DNA of 64,000 nt from GCA-002282575 sp964519885. GTDB lineage: Bacteria; Pseudomonadota; Gammaproteobacteria; Thiomicrospirales; Thiomicrospiraceae. A model generated the notes under the pieces. The model was not told the origin of the DNA and did not search any database. It was given only the letters and a program-made list of their open reading frames with translations. The translations under genes and the position numbers were made by a program. Location: positions 108,626-172,625 of the forward strand of contig CAZFLX010000002.1 of assembly GCA_964519885.1 (NCBI GenBank), given 5' to 3'. Positions 40,757 to 50,338 of the stretch are shown here, in pieces. Every line of letters begins with the position of its first letter. Positions within the stretch are counted from its first letter, which is position 1.

Positions 40757-43735
40757 TCATTTCTTCTTACCCGTCGGAACCTCGGGCACATCAGCATATT
40801 TTCCGTTCTGATCTGGCTTAATTTCGGTGTATTGACTTGGAGTTGGGCTAGGATCTTTTTTGCTATAGCTTGTTCCGAAAACCTTATCTGTTAAATAATC
40901 TCTTGCCGTTGCACCACCTGGAACTTTTTCAACGATATTATTTGCAGCATTTCCTACTGGCCCATCAACCACGTTTTTACCCGTTACCACTGCATCTTTT
41001 GCACCAGCATAAGTCACATCACCGACTTGAGATGAGGTCACTGTTGGCGTGCCGCGTCCACCGACGGTGACACCTTTGTTGTTGGGATTGTTGGGGTCGG
41101 CTGCTAAGGTGCTGTTTCCCGTATTGATATGCGTTGCCGCCTGTTGTCTTTGTGTTGTCACCGCTTGCTCCACGGGTGCGCCTTGTGTCGTTACTTGACC
41201 TTGACCAGCATCGACCGCTGTTTGGAATGCACCTACATTCGCTATGCTGGGGTTGGCGTATTGTGCTGGATTGCCAGCTTGCGCTACCTGGTTCACATTG
41301 CCCGTGTGTGCTGCCTTAATACCATTCGCTCCGCCTGCCAGTACCGACGATGCGCCATTACTCATGGGGGCTTGCATGAGTGCAAGGTTGTTTTGTGTGA
41401 GTTCGGCAAGTTGACTGGCTTGAGCAGAAGGGGGCTGGAATTTGAAGTTAGGGTCACTTCTGGCTTCTGTCAGTGCAGCATGGGCGGCACGTGCTTGTCC
41501 CATAGCCGCTAAGTCAACGCCACCTGTTAAGGCTTCTTTATAAGCCGCAGAAGCTTGTTCACGAAGACTGTTTGACTCTTGTAATGCTGCTGTCGCAGCT
41601 TGTTTATGAGAAGCCGCTTTTTGTAAATTAGACTCGACACCTTGGCGTTGTGCGTTACTAAAACCAATACCATCGCGTGCCGACTGGTTATTAGCGACGG
41701 CTTGCTCAAAGCTGGCGGCTTTATTGATGTTTTGTTGATCGTCACTGGTTATGCTCTTGTCGAATTTCGCAGCTGCATCTGCTCCATATTTTTTAGCAAT
41801 GTTGGCACTAATGCCCGATGCCGTTCCAGCTCCAGCTAATAACTCAGCAGATTGCTTTTGTGTGATACCTAATTGGCTTGACAGCTTGCTTGACAAACTC
41901 TGCACCGCACTGGCACCTTCGCTCAGTGTTTGTCGAGTTGAAGCATCTTTAACGCCGCTCCAGCCCTTGTCGTAACTGCCTTGGGTGACATTGCCATACA
42001 CTTGGCTCATGGCGCTTCCATAACTTTGTTCGTAGGCGGATTGTTCGGTTTTAGAAGCGGATAGGGCTTTGTCGGCTGATGTCGATAAGCTATTGGCTTT
42101 TTCAAAGCTTGCGCCCATGTTAACGGGGAGGTTATCGTTCTGAAACGATGCATTCATGGCGGCTCGATTGTTACCTGCACCGCCGCTCATGAAGCCATAC
42201 TGCATACCATTTGCACCCATGACGGACATGGTACCAGTGCTCACCTGTGGCGACATGTTGTAAGCATCGGCACTGGCGGTATTTAGGCGTGTGTTGCCAG
42301 CGGAAATGTTACCCGCACCCACTTGACTACCCACGCTTGATGCGCTCGATTGAGCGGGTTGCATTAAGCCAGTGGCGACTTGCGTGGCAGCGTATGCCGT
42401 ACCCGAGGCAATCATCCATGCGACAACAGGAATAGACATAAGCAACATGCCAGCAATGTACATGTCACTCACTGTTCCTGCATTGATTAACGCCGCTTGT
42501 GCCTGCGATAGGGCATCAGTACTTGCTTGTGCCTGCATGATTTTGCTATCGGTGAAGGTAATAAAGAAATTAAACACCGCATAGAGCATTGGCCATAGTT
42601 GTATCCAAATAGCCAATTTAACGTACATGAACACCGCTGATAGGGCTTTGTGACCCAACACAATGGTAATGATAATCATGATTGGGAAGAGGGCATAGAT
42701 AATCGCTTCGAGTGTATTTCTCACCTTGGGTAAAGCACCTTCAGCAATTTTTCGCATGGTGCCGTATGTGGTCTGCATTTGTGCTTCAGCCATGCTCTGT
42801 GCAATACCAATTTGCATACCAGCCATATCGCCATCGGCAGCAGCAATGCGTGTTGAAGCTTCGTTCATGAAGTTAATCATCATTTTCTGACGAACGATGT
42901 CGGTCGCACTCGCTGATACCGCTAACATGGTTGAATAACCTGTTTCAATCTGTCCTTGAACAAGGCCGGCGGCTGCTACGCTATTGACGTATGGATTGAG
43001 GGTGCGCCCGAGTTGACTGATGTTGTCTGTAACATCTCCTGTCAGGCTGTTGGTTAAGAGGTTATAGGCTTGAGGACAAGTCACCGCACCACTCATCCAC
43101 TGCCACTTGCCGTTATTTTTTTCATGGATCGTGACGTAACGACCTGGATTGGTATCGTTAAACATTTGCCAGATGTTGTCGCTTTTACTCACCTGAGCAA
43201 TGTCCAAATAGCCAGTGTTAACGTCGGGAATAATACACTCACGGTAAAAGGAGAGGATATCCGATGAAATCACAGGGTCTTTAATGGCCAAGTTGCTGCT
43301 TTCTTGTAAAATACGATGCGCGAACATGGGACCTGCCTGACTAAAACTCAGTTGATCTGGCAAGGAGAAGACAGTTTCAGCGGCATCGGTTAAGCTTGAG
43401 CCAATTTTACTGGTCAGGCTTGCTACATCCGCCAACACCTTAGGTACATTACCCACCACCTGTGGTGGGGTCTGTAATGCCTTGTCGGTAATCATGATGC
43501 TTTCTTTGGGACCCACCATAAAATAGAAGAAAATGAGTGTGGCGATGGCATATTTAGGAAAGTCCTCCTGTTTTTCTTTACCAAAAACGGTCATGACAAA
43601 GAAAAACGAAATACCCGCCATGGCCACTATCTTCAAAATGGTTTTAAACGTGGCGTTGTTGACCATGGCAGAGACTGCATTAAACACATAGCTTAATTGC
43701 TCGCCACTCCAATAAGAAATGATCTCGACTGCCAT
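40757..43735 (-). CDS. traG: TraG, mating-pair stabilisation and pilus assembly protein
   Basis: 992 aa. The N-terminal half is the conserved TraG_N membrane domain with several transmembrane helices (about 25-70, 330-400, 440-470). The C-terminal half is a long Ala/Gln/Ser-rich helical and periplasmic region. F-type TraG N-domain helps pilus assembly with TraH, and the C-domain stabilises mating pairs and takes part in entry exclusion. Last gene of the minus-strand operon. Confidence 0.93.
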   Translation of the reverse strand: MAVEIISYWSGEQLSYVFNAVSAMVNNATFKTILKIVAMAGISFFFVMTVFGKEKQEDFPKYAIATLIFFYFMVGPKESIMITDKALQTPPQVVGNVPKVLADVASLTSKIGSSLTDAAETVFSLPDQLSFSQAGPMFAHRILQESSNLAIKDPVISSDILSFYRECIIPDVNTGYLDIAQVSKSDNIWQMFNDTNPGRYVTIHEKNNGKWQWMSGAVTCPQAYNLLTNSLTGDVTDNISQLGRTLNPYVNSVAAAGLVQGQIETGYSTMLAVSASATDIVRQKMMINFMNEASTRIAAADGDMAGMQIGIAQSMAEAQMQTTYGTMRKIAEGALPKVRNTLEAIIYALFPIMIIITIVLGHKALSAVFMYVKLAIWIQLWPMLYAVFNFFITFTDSKIMQAQASTDALSQAQAALINAGTVSDMYIAGMLLMSIPVVAWMIASGTAYAATQVATGLMQPAQSSASSVGSQVGAGNISAGNTRLNTASADAYNMSPQVSTGTMSVMGANGMQYGFMSGGAGNNRAAMNASFQNDNLPVNMGASFEKANSLSTSADKALSASKTEQSAYEQSYGSAMSQVYGNVTQGSYDKGWSGVKDASTRQTLSEGASAVQSLSSKLSSQLGITQKQSAELLAGAGTASGISANIAKKYGADAAAKFDKSITSDDQQNINKAASFEQAVANNQSARDGIGFSNAQRQGVESNLQKAASHKQAATAALQESNSLREQASAAYKEALTGGVDLAAMGQARAAHAALTEARSDPNFKFQPPSAQASQLAELTQNNLALMQAPMSNGASSVLAGGANGIKAAHTGNVNQVAQAGNPAQYANPSIANVGAFQTAVDAGQGQVTTQGAPVEQAVTTQRQQAATHINTGNSTLAADPNNPNNKGVTVGGRGTPTVTSSQVGDVTYAGAKDAVVTGKNVVDGPVGNAANNIVEKVPGGATARDYLTDKVFGTSYSKKDPSPTPSQYTEIKPDQNGKYADVPEVPTGKKK

Positions 43736-43737
43736 GC

Positions 43738-45198
43738 TTAACGCCCCATCTTAGGCTGTGTGCTATTGCTTGATATTTGACGGCGCAAGGTATTTTCAAC
43801 CAGCATGACCTGCTGTTGTAGCGAGTTGCTTGCCGTAGCCTGTCCGTATTTTTTACGCACAATATCAATGGCGGTGCGTTGTCTATCTCGTGTTTCGGCG
43901 ATTAAGTCTTTTAATGCGCCCTCAACTGCCGCATTTTTGGTCTTTTGTGCCATGCGCATGGCTTGCTCAGCCGCTCGAATACCATCCATGTAATACTGAT
44001 AAGCAATGTCGGTTGCAATCATTGCGACATAGTCAGATACCATCAGACCGCCATCAGGTATTTGCGAGTAAGCAGCAAGCATTTTCCAGACAGGTAGACT
44101 AGAGCTGTTAATCAAACCAATCTGTGTTAAGTCTTGTGTTGATCTTCCATCCATCTTGGTCATGATGTTTTCAACGGCCGTTTGTACCCGCTTTTTAAAA
44201 GTTTGGTTATCGTTACCTGCTGGCCAAATCGCTGTATTAAGGTTTCCATTAGTCAGGGTGACGCAAGCATTTCTATCGTTACTATCACACTGATACTTGA
44301 GTGCATTGATTGCCGAGCCATCAATCCCATCGATGAGTTGCTCTAGATTAATGAGCGCCCCTTGACGCACGGGAGCTGGCGTAGAGGCGTTATTGTCTGC
44401 AGGGAAGAAAATAACGGTGCCCACCAAGCTCATAATCAACTCTTTATCTTCTTGTGCGATAGGCATTCCATCGCGTTTAATATCGGACAAAGCTCGCCAG
44501 ATGATATTGCCAGGCTTAAGGTCATCTTTTTCAGATTGAGGCGTGCTTGGATTGTTCACAGCGGTATCAATGGCTGTTTTTTGTGTGCTGGGTGTTGATT
44601 GCATCTTGGACCAACCTGCACTAAAGTCATCCACGAGACCTGTAAATTTGGCGGCTAATTTGGCATCGTTACCATGTTTCTTCTCGAATGCCTGCCCAAT
44701 CGTTGCATCAATCATGCCCGTTGCCATCTCACATGAGTTAATGTTGAGCTGGTTAAGTTTGGTGAGCTGGTCTCGCCAGAACTTCATTTGGCTGGCAATT
44801 TGTGGGGACACCTGTTCTAAGGCTAACGAAAATAAGTAACCTGGTGCGGCATTGGTGATGCCTTGCAAGGCCTGCACGATTTGCTCACCATTCATAAAAC
44901 CAAAAGAGCCGCTGTATAAGTCAATGCCACCACACCCAGCCGACATACGAGGTGGGTCAAAGGTTGCTAATTGATAGCTTTTGTTTGGTGTGCGATAGAA
45001 GGCACCACCACCCGTATACACGTTCATGGTTTGACCCTTAAATGAGCCACCTTGGGTGACATTGCCATAACCACCCATGGCGTTAAACCATTCGGACATG
45101 CCTGCGTCGCCTGAATATGCCTGCCCACTCAAGACGCATCCAATCACCAGAGCTAGGGGTTTGAAAGCGAAAATAGAGGTGTGTGTTTGCGTTGACAT
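43738..45198 (-). CDS. traH: TraH, conjugal pilus assembly protein
   Basis: 486 aa with a signal peptide (cleavage near GQAYSG, about residue 29). The body contains GGIDLYSGSFGFMNGEQIV and the C-terminal coiled segment of F-type TraH. It acts in the periplasm with TraF, TraG and TraU. Starts at the stop of traF and ends three bases before traG. Confidence 0.93.
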   Translation of the reverse strand: MSTQTHTSIFAFKPLALVIGCVLSGQAYSGDAGMSEWFNAMGGYGNVTQGGSFKGQTMNVYTGGGAFYRTPNKSYQLATFDPPRMSAGCGGIDLYSGSFGFMNGEQIVQALQGITNAAPGYLFSLALEQVSPQIASQMKFWRDQLTKLNQLNINSCEMATGMIDATIGQAFEKKHGNDAKLAAKFTGLVDDFSAGWSKMQSTPSTQKTAIDTAVNNPSTPQSEKDDLKPGNIIWRALSDIKRDGMPIAQEDKELIMSLVGTVIFFPADNNASTPAPVRQGALINLEQLIDGIDGSAINALKYQCDSNDRNACVTLTNGNLNTAIWPAGNDNQTFKKRVQTAVENIMTKMDGRSTQDLTQIGLINSSSLPVWKMLAAYSQIPDGGLMVSDYVAMIATDIAYQYYMDGIRAAEQAMRMAQKTKNAAVEGALKDLIAETRDRQRTAIDIVRKKYGQATASNSLQQQVMLVENTLRRQISSNSTQPKMGR

Positions 45199-46025
45199 CA
45201 GAAGTTTTCTCCTGGTTTGGTGGTGATGGTATATAAGCGACGCTCTAGCTCGGTAAAGGTTTGTAAGCCTTGGCTTAACAGCATGGTTTGACCTGTTTGA
45301 GGGTTGGCCAATAACAATGAAGGTGTTTTGCTAATACCAAAAGCTTGTGCTTGCCCGCGATTGATCAGCGGTGATTCAAAGTTTTCTAGCCCATTGATCA
45401 AACCACCGTCCACTGAGACAGGGGTAATCGGAAAGCGATATTTTTGTTGTAGCATCGTTAAGATGGGTATTTGTTGGTCGCAATAAGGACAATCGGACTT
45501 AAAGAAAAATAAAATACCCCAGCCCTGTGCGACCATCTCGGCAAGCGTCTGATTGACCTGCACATCATACTGGGCAAGCTGGGTACGCTTGCCGATGTCG
45601 GTTTGTGGATAGCGTTGCAGGTAGTCTAGTTCTGGGTTTTGCCACATAAACCGCTGCCCCGCATCGGCAAAAACCGCTGCTTTGGTTTTAAGCTCATTAC
45701 TCAGTTCAAAGTAACGCTTGAGGTTTTCGTTGGTTGGGTTCATGTAGGCAATGCTTAAGCTGTTATCCACCTCTTTTTTGAGTTTCTCAAAGTCTTTCAA
45801 CGTCTGCTGACGTGGGTCAATCTTGAGTTCTTCTTTAGGAGAAGTTGCGGGTGGTGTCGCTTGTACAGGCGGCATGTTACGCAGTGTTTTGTTAGGCTTG
45901 TCATCGCAATACCAATTCCATGCGCTGCCATTCTGGCAGGCAAATGGATTGGGATAGTCGAAGGCATCATAAGCCGATGCGCTCATGCCAAAACTCATCA
46001 ATAACACACCACGCCATAACATCAT
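45198..46025 (-). CDS. traF: TraF-like thioredoxin-fold pilus assembly protein
   Basis: 275 aa with a signal peptide. The C-terminal thioredoxin fold has an intact CPYC in FFKSDCPYC (about residue 182), unlike the F-plasmid TraF, which lacks it. This suggests an active thiol-disulfide function during pilus assembly. Overlaps trbI-like by four bases. Confidence 0.9.
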   Translation of the reverse strand: MMLWRGVLLMSFGMSASAYDAFDYPNPFACQNGSAWNWYCDDKPNKTLRNMPPVQATPPATSPKEELKIDPRQQTLKDFEKLKKEVDNSLSIAYMNPTNENLKRYFELSNELKTKAAVFADAGQRFMWQNPELDYLQRYPQTDIGKRTQLAQYDVQVNQTLAEMVAQGWGILFFFKSDCPYCDQQIPILTMLQQKYRFPITPVSVDGGLINGLENFESPLINRGQAQAFGISKTPSLLLANPQTGQTMLLSQGLQTFTELERRLYTITTKPGENF

Positions 46026-46513
46026 GGTTGTTGCTCCAGTAAAAATTGCTGAGTTAAATCAACCGTATTGCCAGCAATGACGCTTTGTTGGTTCAGTACA
46101 ATGCAACGACCATGACAAGTTTTTACGCGTCCCATTTCAACTTCAGTGCCGTTTTCTTTGGTCACTAACAATTGTTTTGGTTGCTCCAAGCATCCGCATA
46201 ATTCGGGTGCTCTGGTTTTTACCCAGTTTGCAATACGATCGCCATAGCTAGACAGCTCAGTCAAAATCGCTTGCTGTTCGGCTTCTGTTTGCGCGTTAGC
46301 CATTTTCTCTTTCAACTGAGCCGCTTTTTCGGACAAGAGTTTTTGTGTATCGATGGTAGCAATCGTGGGCGGTTGTAATGACAGCCATTGCTGTTTGAAC
46401 CAATCACCTAAAGCGAGTGCGCCAATCACTAAAAAAACCATCAAGATGCCTGTTAACACGTATCTAACGCCGTTGATGAACTTGTTTTTGTCTATCGTGA
46501 TGGTTTGACTCAT
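46022..46513 (-). CDS. TrbI-like F-type transfer protein
   Basis: 163 aa. N-terminal transmembrane helix (about 17-38), then a periplasmic region with a coiled coil and NSVIAGNTVDLTQ-like end that resembles TrbI of F-type systems. It also has three Cys residues (CGC, CHGRC) that the family does not always show. The identity is by position after traC and by form. Confidence 0.65.
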   Translation of the reverse strand: MSQTITIDKNKFINGVRYVLTGILMVFLVIGALALGDWFKQQWLSLQPPTIATIDTQKLLSEKAAQLKEKMANAQTEAEQQAILTELSSYGDRIANWVKTRAPELCGCLEQPKQLLVTKENGTEVEMGRVKTCHGRCIVLNQQSVIAGNTVDLTQQFLLEQQP

Positions 46514-49122
46514 AGGGTGACACCTCGATCGGCAAGTACCGATTTAATGGCACCAGATACATCCATGCCTTGCGCCAATTTACGCTCCACTGCCGTAAAG
46601 TCTTCTGGCAACGTTGAATAGAGCATGAGCGAGTAGGGATCTACGATAAATCGACCAACGGCATTCATGACAGGAGACTTGATATAGATTTCAGAGAATC
46701 CGGCCTTGTAAGCCTCATCAGGTGTGTCGGCACTAGGATTAAAACCGCCACGTAGGGTTTGCAAGCCTTTAATGGTGCGTAACTGAAATGGATCAGCATC
46801 GAGGCGATCATCTTTTTCAAGGATTTTGACCGACTCAGGTTTTTGGCGTAATAGGCAAGTCCAGTCACTTTGAGCAATCGCGGCACGAGAGGCATCGGAT
46901 TTCTCATAAAAGTCAGATAACCCTTGCGTTCCTGCAACAGCCGAACCTCGGTATTTACGCACACGACGATAGAGGTCTTCCATAAAACCACCAGACAGCC
47001 CAGCCATTAAATCCCAGGCCTCATCCATGAGCATGAGTTTCATTTGTTCACGATCAAAGTACATCTCTTGCGAGATACGCAAGGTCATCTGAGCCATCAC
47101 CACATCACGCAACACACCTTTGTTCTTAAGCTCTTCCATTTCGAGCAAGATGTATTGGTTATCGAAGTCGATGTTCGACTTGCCTTCTAACCAGTTGGCC
47201 ATCGGACCATATTTTGTCCATGGATTGAGCATCGCTGCCATGTCTTTAATACGTTGGTCTTGCTGACCATCTTGATCACGCCACTCATCTTTGAGATAGT
47301 GATATAGGTTGGTGTAAGTGGTATCCTGACCATAGTCGTTAAATACTTTAAAAATGGCGTTTTTAAGCGCAGCTTGATGGTAATCACTCAATTCACCAGA
47401 GGGTGAAATCATTTTTCCTGTAATGAATACCAAGGCTTCGAGTTCATCTTCAATGTCTTTAATGTGTGTGAATGGATTGATATTGAGTTTCGCATCTTGT
47501 GTAAACTCAATATACTGACCTTTCAATTCTCTGTTCATTTTGTAGAAAGAGCGACCTGAGTCAAAGTTCCACGCACGTCCACCATTAGCGAGATAGATGC
47601 GAATCAACTCATTCATGAAAAAGGATTTCCCTGAGCCTGGTGCACCAGCGACAGCCGCATTGTAGTTCCCAGCGGTATTGTCATAAAAGTCGATAGCCAT
47701 GGCTTGTCCACGACGACCAAATAGAATTAACGATGGTCGGTTATAAGTGCCTTTTGACTCAGCAATCACAGGACTGGTAGCAATGGCGTTGTTGCTGTAT
47801 TTGGTGCTGGCACGACCGTGTCCAATTAAATCCTCTTGCATCCCCGAGGTGAGGTTCATTGGCATGGCACTAAAGAAGGCTTGACCGAACTCAAAGGTAT
47901 CAGTGACTAAGCTAAAGCCCATTGAACGCCACAAGCTATCTACTTTTTGCGTGATTTGGCGAGTATTTTTAGCTGGTGTAAACAGTAAAATTTGATGGTA
48001 CATTCGTACAGGCACATGCCCTGCATCCACCGCACGAATCATGCCGTCCCAGTCAGCATGTTGATTGGCAATTTCGGGCAGCATTTTGCCCATTGGTCCT
48101 TTCATTAAGGTCGATGTGCGCTCTTTTTTGAGTGCGGCTTTGGTCATAATCGACTTTTTGTCCAATGCCCAAGAACCCAAGGTAATTAAAAATGGACAAG
48201 GATAAGACAGCATACTATTGAAGTAAGAGCCAATCATATTAGACGCTTGCGACAATTTAAAACTCGTCGGGTAATCGATCACAGACATGGCAACGGTTCT
48301 GGTTCGTAAGTTGTCATCTGGCCACCAAAAGTCAGCATCACTGGCATTGACCTGTGCCAACCCACCAGAGCGAACATGATCACGGATGTATTTGCCTTCA
48401 TCAAACCCGCGTTTGGGTTTGCTTTCAATGAACAGGCGACGATGGTCGGTAATGTCTAGCAAAAAGTCTACGATCTCAGCTGGTCCCCAAACCTCACCCG
48501 ACAAGGAAGCAGAAGAGAGCGTGCCTAGCACTTGCTCACGCAGGTTAATGACTTCTTCCTTGTCTATTTCGCTTTCCAAACTAGCAATCGGAACCGTAAA
48601 TGAAATCCATGAACGGTAATCACGTAACATATAAGGTGCGCCATCAAACAAAGACTGCTTGGTTAGCTTTGTCCAAAAGGCATGACGGTAAGCGAGTAGA
48701 TCATGATGAATCTGGTCTTCGTTTTTAACCAATGCCAGTTGCCCATCTAGGAAAGATTGAATATTGGGTGAACCAAACATTTGCACTTGTACCGCTGTGC
48801 CTTTTGAACCCATGCGAAAAAGTTGCTGAAGCACTTTTTCCATTTCCTCGTTCGCACCTGTTTGCGGTTGGAACTCAATGGTAAATCCCAAGCATTTACC
48901 ATTTGAGCCATCATCAACGATAAATAAGCCTTCATCCTTGAGAAAGCCGATGTAGGGAAAGAGTGAACGTAGCGTCGGAACGGCTTTAACCGCCTTGTAA
49001 AAGGCAATCTCTTTCTCCTCCTGCGATGGCTCGAATAATCCTTTTAATGCATCAAACAGGCCGTCAAACTGTGCTTTGATTTGACCAATAAAGTCGTCTA
49101 AATCGGTTTTCTTACCTCTCAT
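46510..49122 (-). CDS. traC: TraC, T4SS assembly ATPase (VirB4 class)
   Basis: 870 aa. Walker A is GAPGSGKS (about residue 494) and Walker B LMLMDEAWDL (about 697). The N-terminal half is the TraC_F_IV domain. This cytoplasmic ATPase powers pilus assembly and secretion. The stop of traC overlaps the start of the TrbI-like gene. Confidence 0.95.
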   Translation of the reverse strand: MRGKKTDLDDFIGQIKAQFDGLFDALKGLFEPSQEEKEIAFYKAVKAVPTLRSLFPYIGFLKDEGLFIVDDGSNGKCLGFTIEFQPQTGANEEMEKVLQQLFRMGSKGTAVQVQMFGSPNIQSFLDGQLALVKNEDQIHHDLLAYRHAFWTKLTKQSLFDGAPYMLRDYRSWISFTVPIASLESEIDKEEVINLREQVLGTLSSASLSGEVWGPAEIVDFLLDITDHRRLFIESKPKRGFDEGKYIRDHVRSGGLAQVNASDADFWWPDDNLRTRTVAMSVIDYPTSFKLSQASNMIGSYFNSMLSYPCPFLITLGSWALDKKSIMTKAALKKERTSTLMKGPMGKMLPEIANQHADWDGMIRAVDAGHVPVRMYHQILLFTPAKNTRQITQKVDSLWRSMGFSLVTDTFEFGQAFFSAMPMNLTSGMQEDLIGHGRASTKYSNNAIATSPVIAESKGTYNRPSLILFGRRGQAMAIDFYDNTAGNYNAAVAGAPGSGKSFFMNELIRIYLANGGRAWNFDSGRSFYKMNRELKGQYIEFTQDAKLNINPFTHIKDIEDELEALVFITGKMISPSGELSDYHQAALKNAIFKVFNDYGQDTTYTNLYHYLKDEWRDQDGQQDQRIKDMAAMLNPWTKYGPMANWLEGKSNIDFDNQYILLEMEELKNKGVLRDVVMAQMTLRISQEMYFDREQMKLMLMDEAWDLMAGLSGGFMEDLYRRVRKYRGSAVAGTQGLSDFYEKSDASRAAIAQSDWTCLLRQKPESVKILEKDDRLDADPFQLRTIKGLQTLRGGFNPSADTPDEAYKAGFSEIYIKSPVMNAVGRFIVDPYSLMLYSTLPEDFTAVERKLAQGMDVSGAIKSVLADRGVTL

Positions 49123-49595
49123 CGCTCACTTGCCTCTTTACCCACGGTAGGAATCATGTCCATCAAAGGACCACGATTCGCTTTTTTGACATTAGCTTTC
49201 GTATGCGCTACTTGCCAGCCACCCGTATTGACCACCAAATAACGATAGGATTGATCATGCAACACACCATCACTGTCTTCAAAAGGTGCCATCCAGACAC
49301 GTTGTACGCTGGGTGGTAGGTAAATCGGCGTATCTGGTTGCAAGTTGCTCGCGGGCATAGCTTTGCGCATTGGCAAAACTTTAGCGTCCTCAGGCGCATC
49401 AGCAGCGTTGGCTTTGACTTCTTTAGCTGTGCTGCGATCTTCTTTGGTCATGGCGTATGTCTGGTCGAGGTTCTTACAGCCTTGCTCACCTGGCAGGTTA
49501 CAACTAAATTCAGACTTACCACTCAATCCCGTGATTGAGCAGCCTTGCAATGCCAATAGAGCAATCGTCATGATGGACAACGTGAATGGTTTCAT
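49119..49595 (-). CDS. traV: TraV, outer-membrane lipoprotein
   Basis: 158 aa. Lipobox LQGC (Cys about 19) and a further Cys pair in EFSCNLPGEQGC, as in TraV. With TraK and TraB it forms the outer-membrane core complex of the secretion system. Coupled to traC and dsbC by overlaps. Confidence 0.9.
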   Translation of the reverse strand: MKPFTLSIMTIALLALQGCSITGLSGKSEFSCNLPGEQGCKNLDQTYAMTKEDRSTAKEVKANAADAPEDAKVLPMRKAMPASNLQPDTPIYLPPSVQRVWMAPFEDSDGVLHDQSYRYLVVNTGGWQVAHTKANVKKANRGPLMDMIPTVGKEASER

Positions 49596-50338
49596 TTTTT
49601 CACCTTAGCGTTAGTTGTCAGTGGTTGATTGGCATTGATCCAGGCCTCAAGTTGGGCTGCGGGTAAAAATCCAGGCTTAATTTTTCCGTTTTTAGCAATC
49701 AGCGCAGGTGTGCCATTCACACCGAGTTTTTCACCTAATGCCAGATTGCGATCAATCGCTTGTGCTTGTTGGCACTTGCCATCATTTGAGGGCATGGTGC
49801 TGGCACTCATGTAATCCAGCCACGCCTTAGACTTGTCTTTCGCACAAACTATTTTCTGTGCCGTTTCTTTCGCTTGTGGGTGCATGGCCAATGGGTAGGC
49901 GAAGATATGAACGGTGATGTTGTCTAGCAACTTCAGTTCTTCTTCTAACTTCTTGCAGTAAGGGCAGTCAGGATCCGTAAACACCGCCATTTCACGTTCA
50001 CCTTTCCCTTTTTTGATGGTAATGGCATCTTTAAGTGGCAATAGAGACCAATCTATGGTGTTAAGCTCATCCAGTTTTTGTTGCGTCAAATCAAGATTTG
50101 TTTTTGGATCAAAAATATGACCAATGAGCAGGCGATTGCCTTGCGTGTTGGTGTAAAAAATTTGTTTCCCGCCAACGATTAACTCAACTAAGCCATCCAT
50201 ACCCTCAACTTTGTTGGCGTCGGTGATGGGTGTACCAGGAAACTTAACTTGCATTTCTTGCTTCAAAGCCTCATCGGCAAGAACAGTGCTACTCAGTAGC
50301 ATGAGTAGTGCGGCTGTGATTGGTTTTAATTGCATCAT
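49592..50338 (-). CDS. dsbC: DsbC-like disulfide isomerase
   Basis: 248 aa with a signal peptide. Dimerisation domain (residues 22-75) then a thioredoxin fold with CPYC (FTDPDCPYCKKLEEE, about 128) and cis-Pro in GVNGTPALI. It would fold the disulfide-rich transfer proteins in the periplasm. Common in F-type/MobH elements between traB and traC. Confidence 0.93.
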   Translation of the reverse strand: MMQLKPITAALLMLLSSTVLADEALKQEMQVKFPGTPITDANKVEGMDGLVELIVGGKQIFYTNTQGNRLLIGHIFDPKTNLDLTQQKLDELNTIDWSLLPLKDAITIKKGKGEREMAVFTDPDCPYCKKLEEELKLLDNITVHIFAYPLAMHPQAKETAQKIVCAKDKSKAWLDYMSASTMPSNDGKCQQAQAIDRNLALGEKLGVNGTPALIAKNGKIKPGFLPAAQLEAWINANQPLTTNAKVKK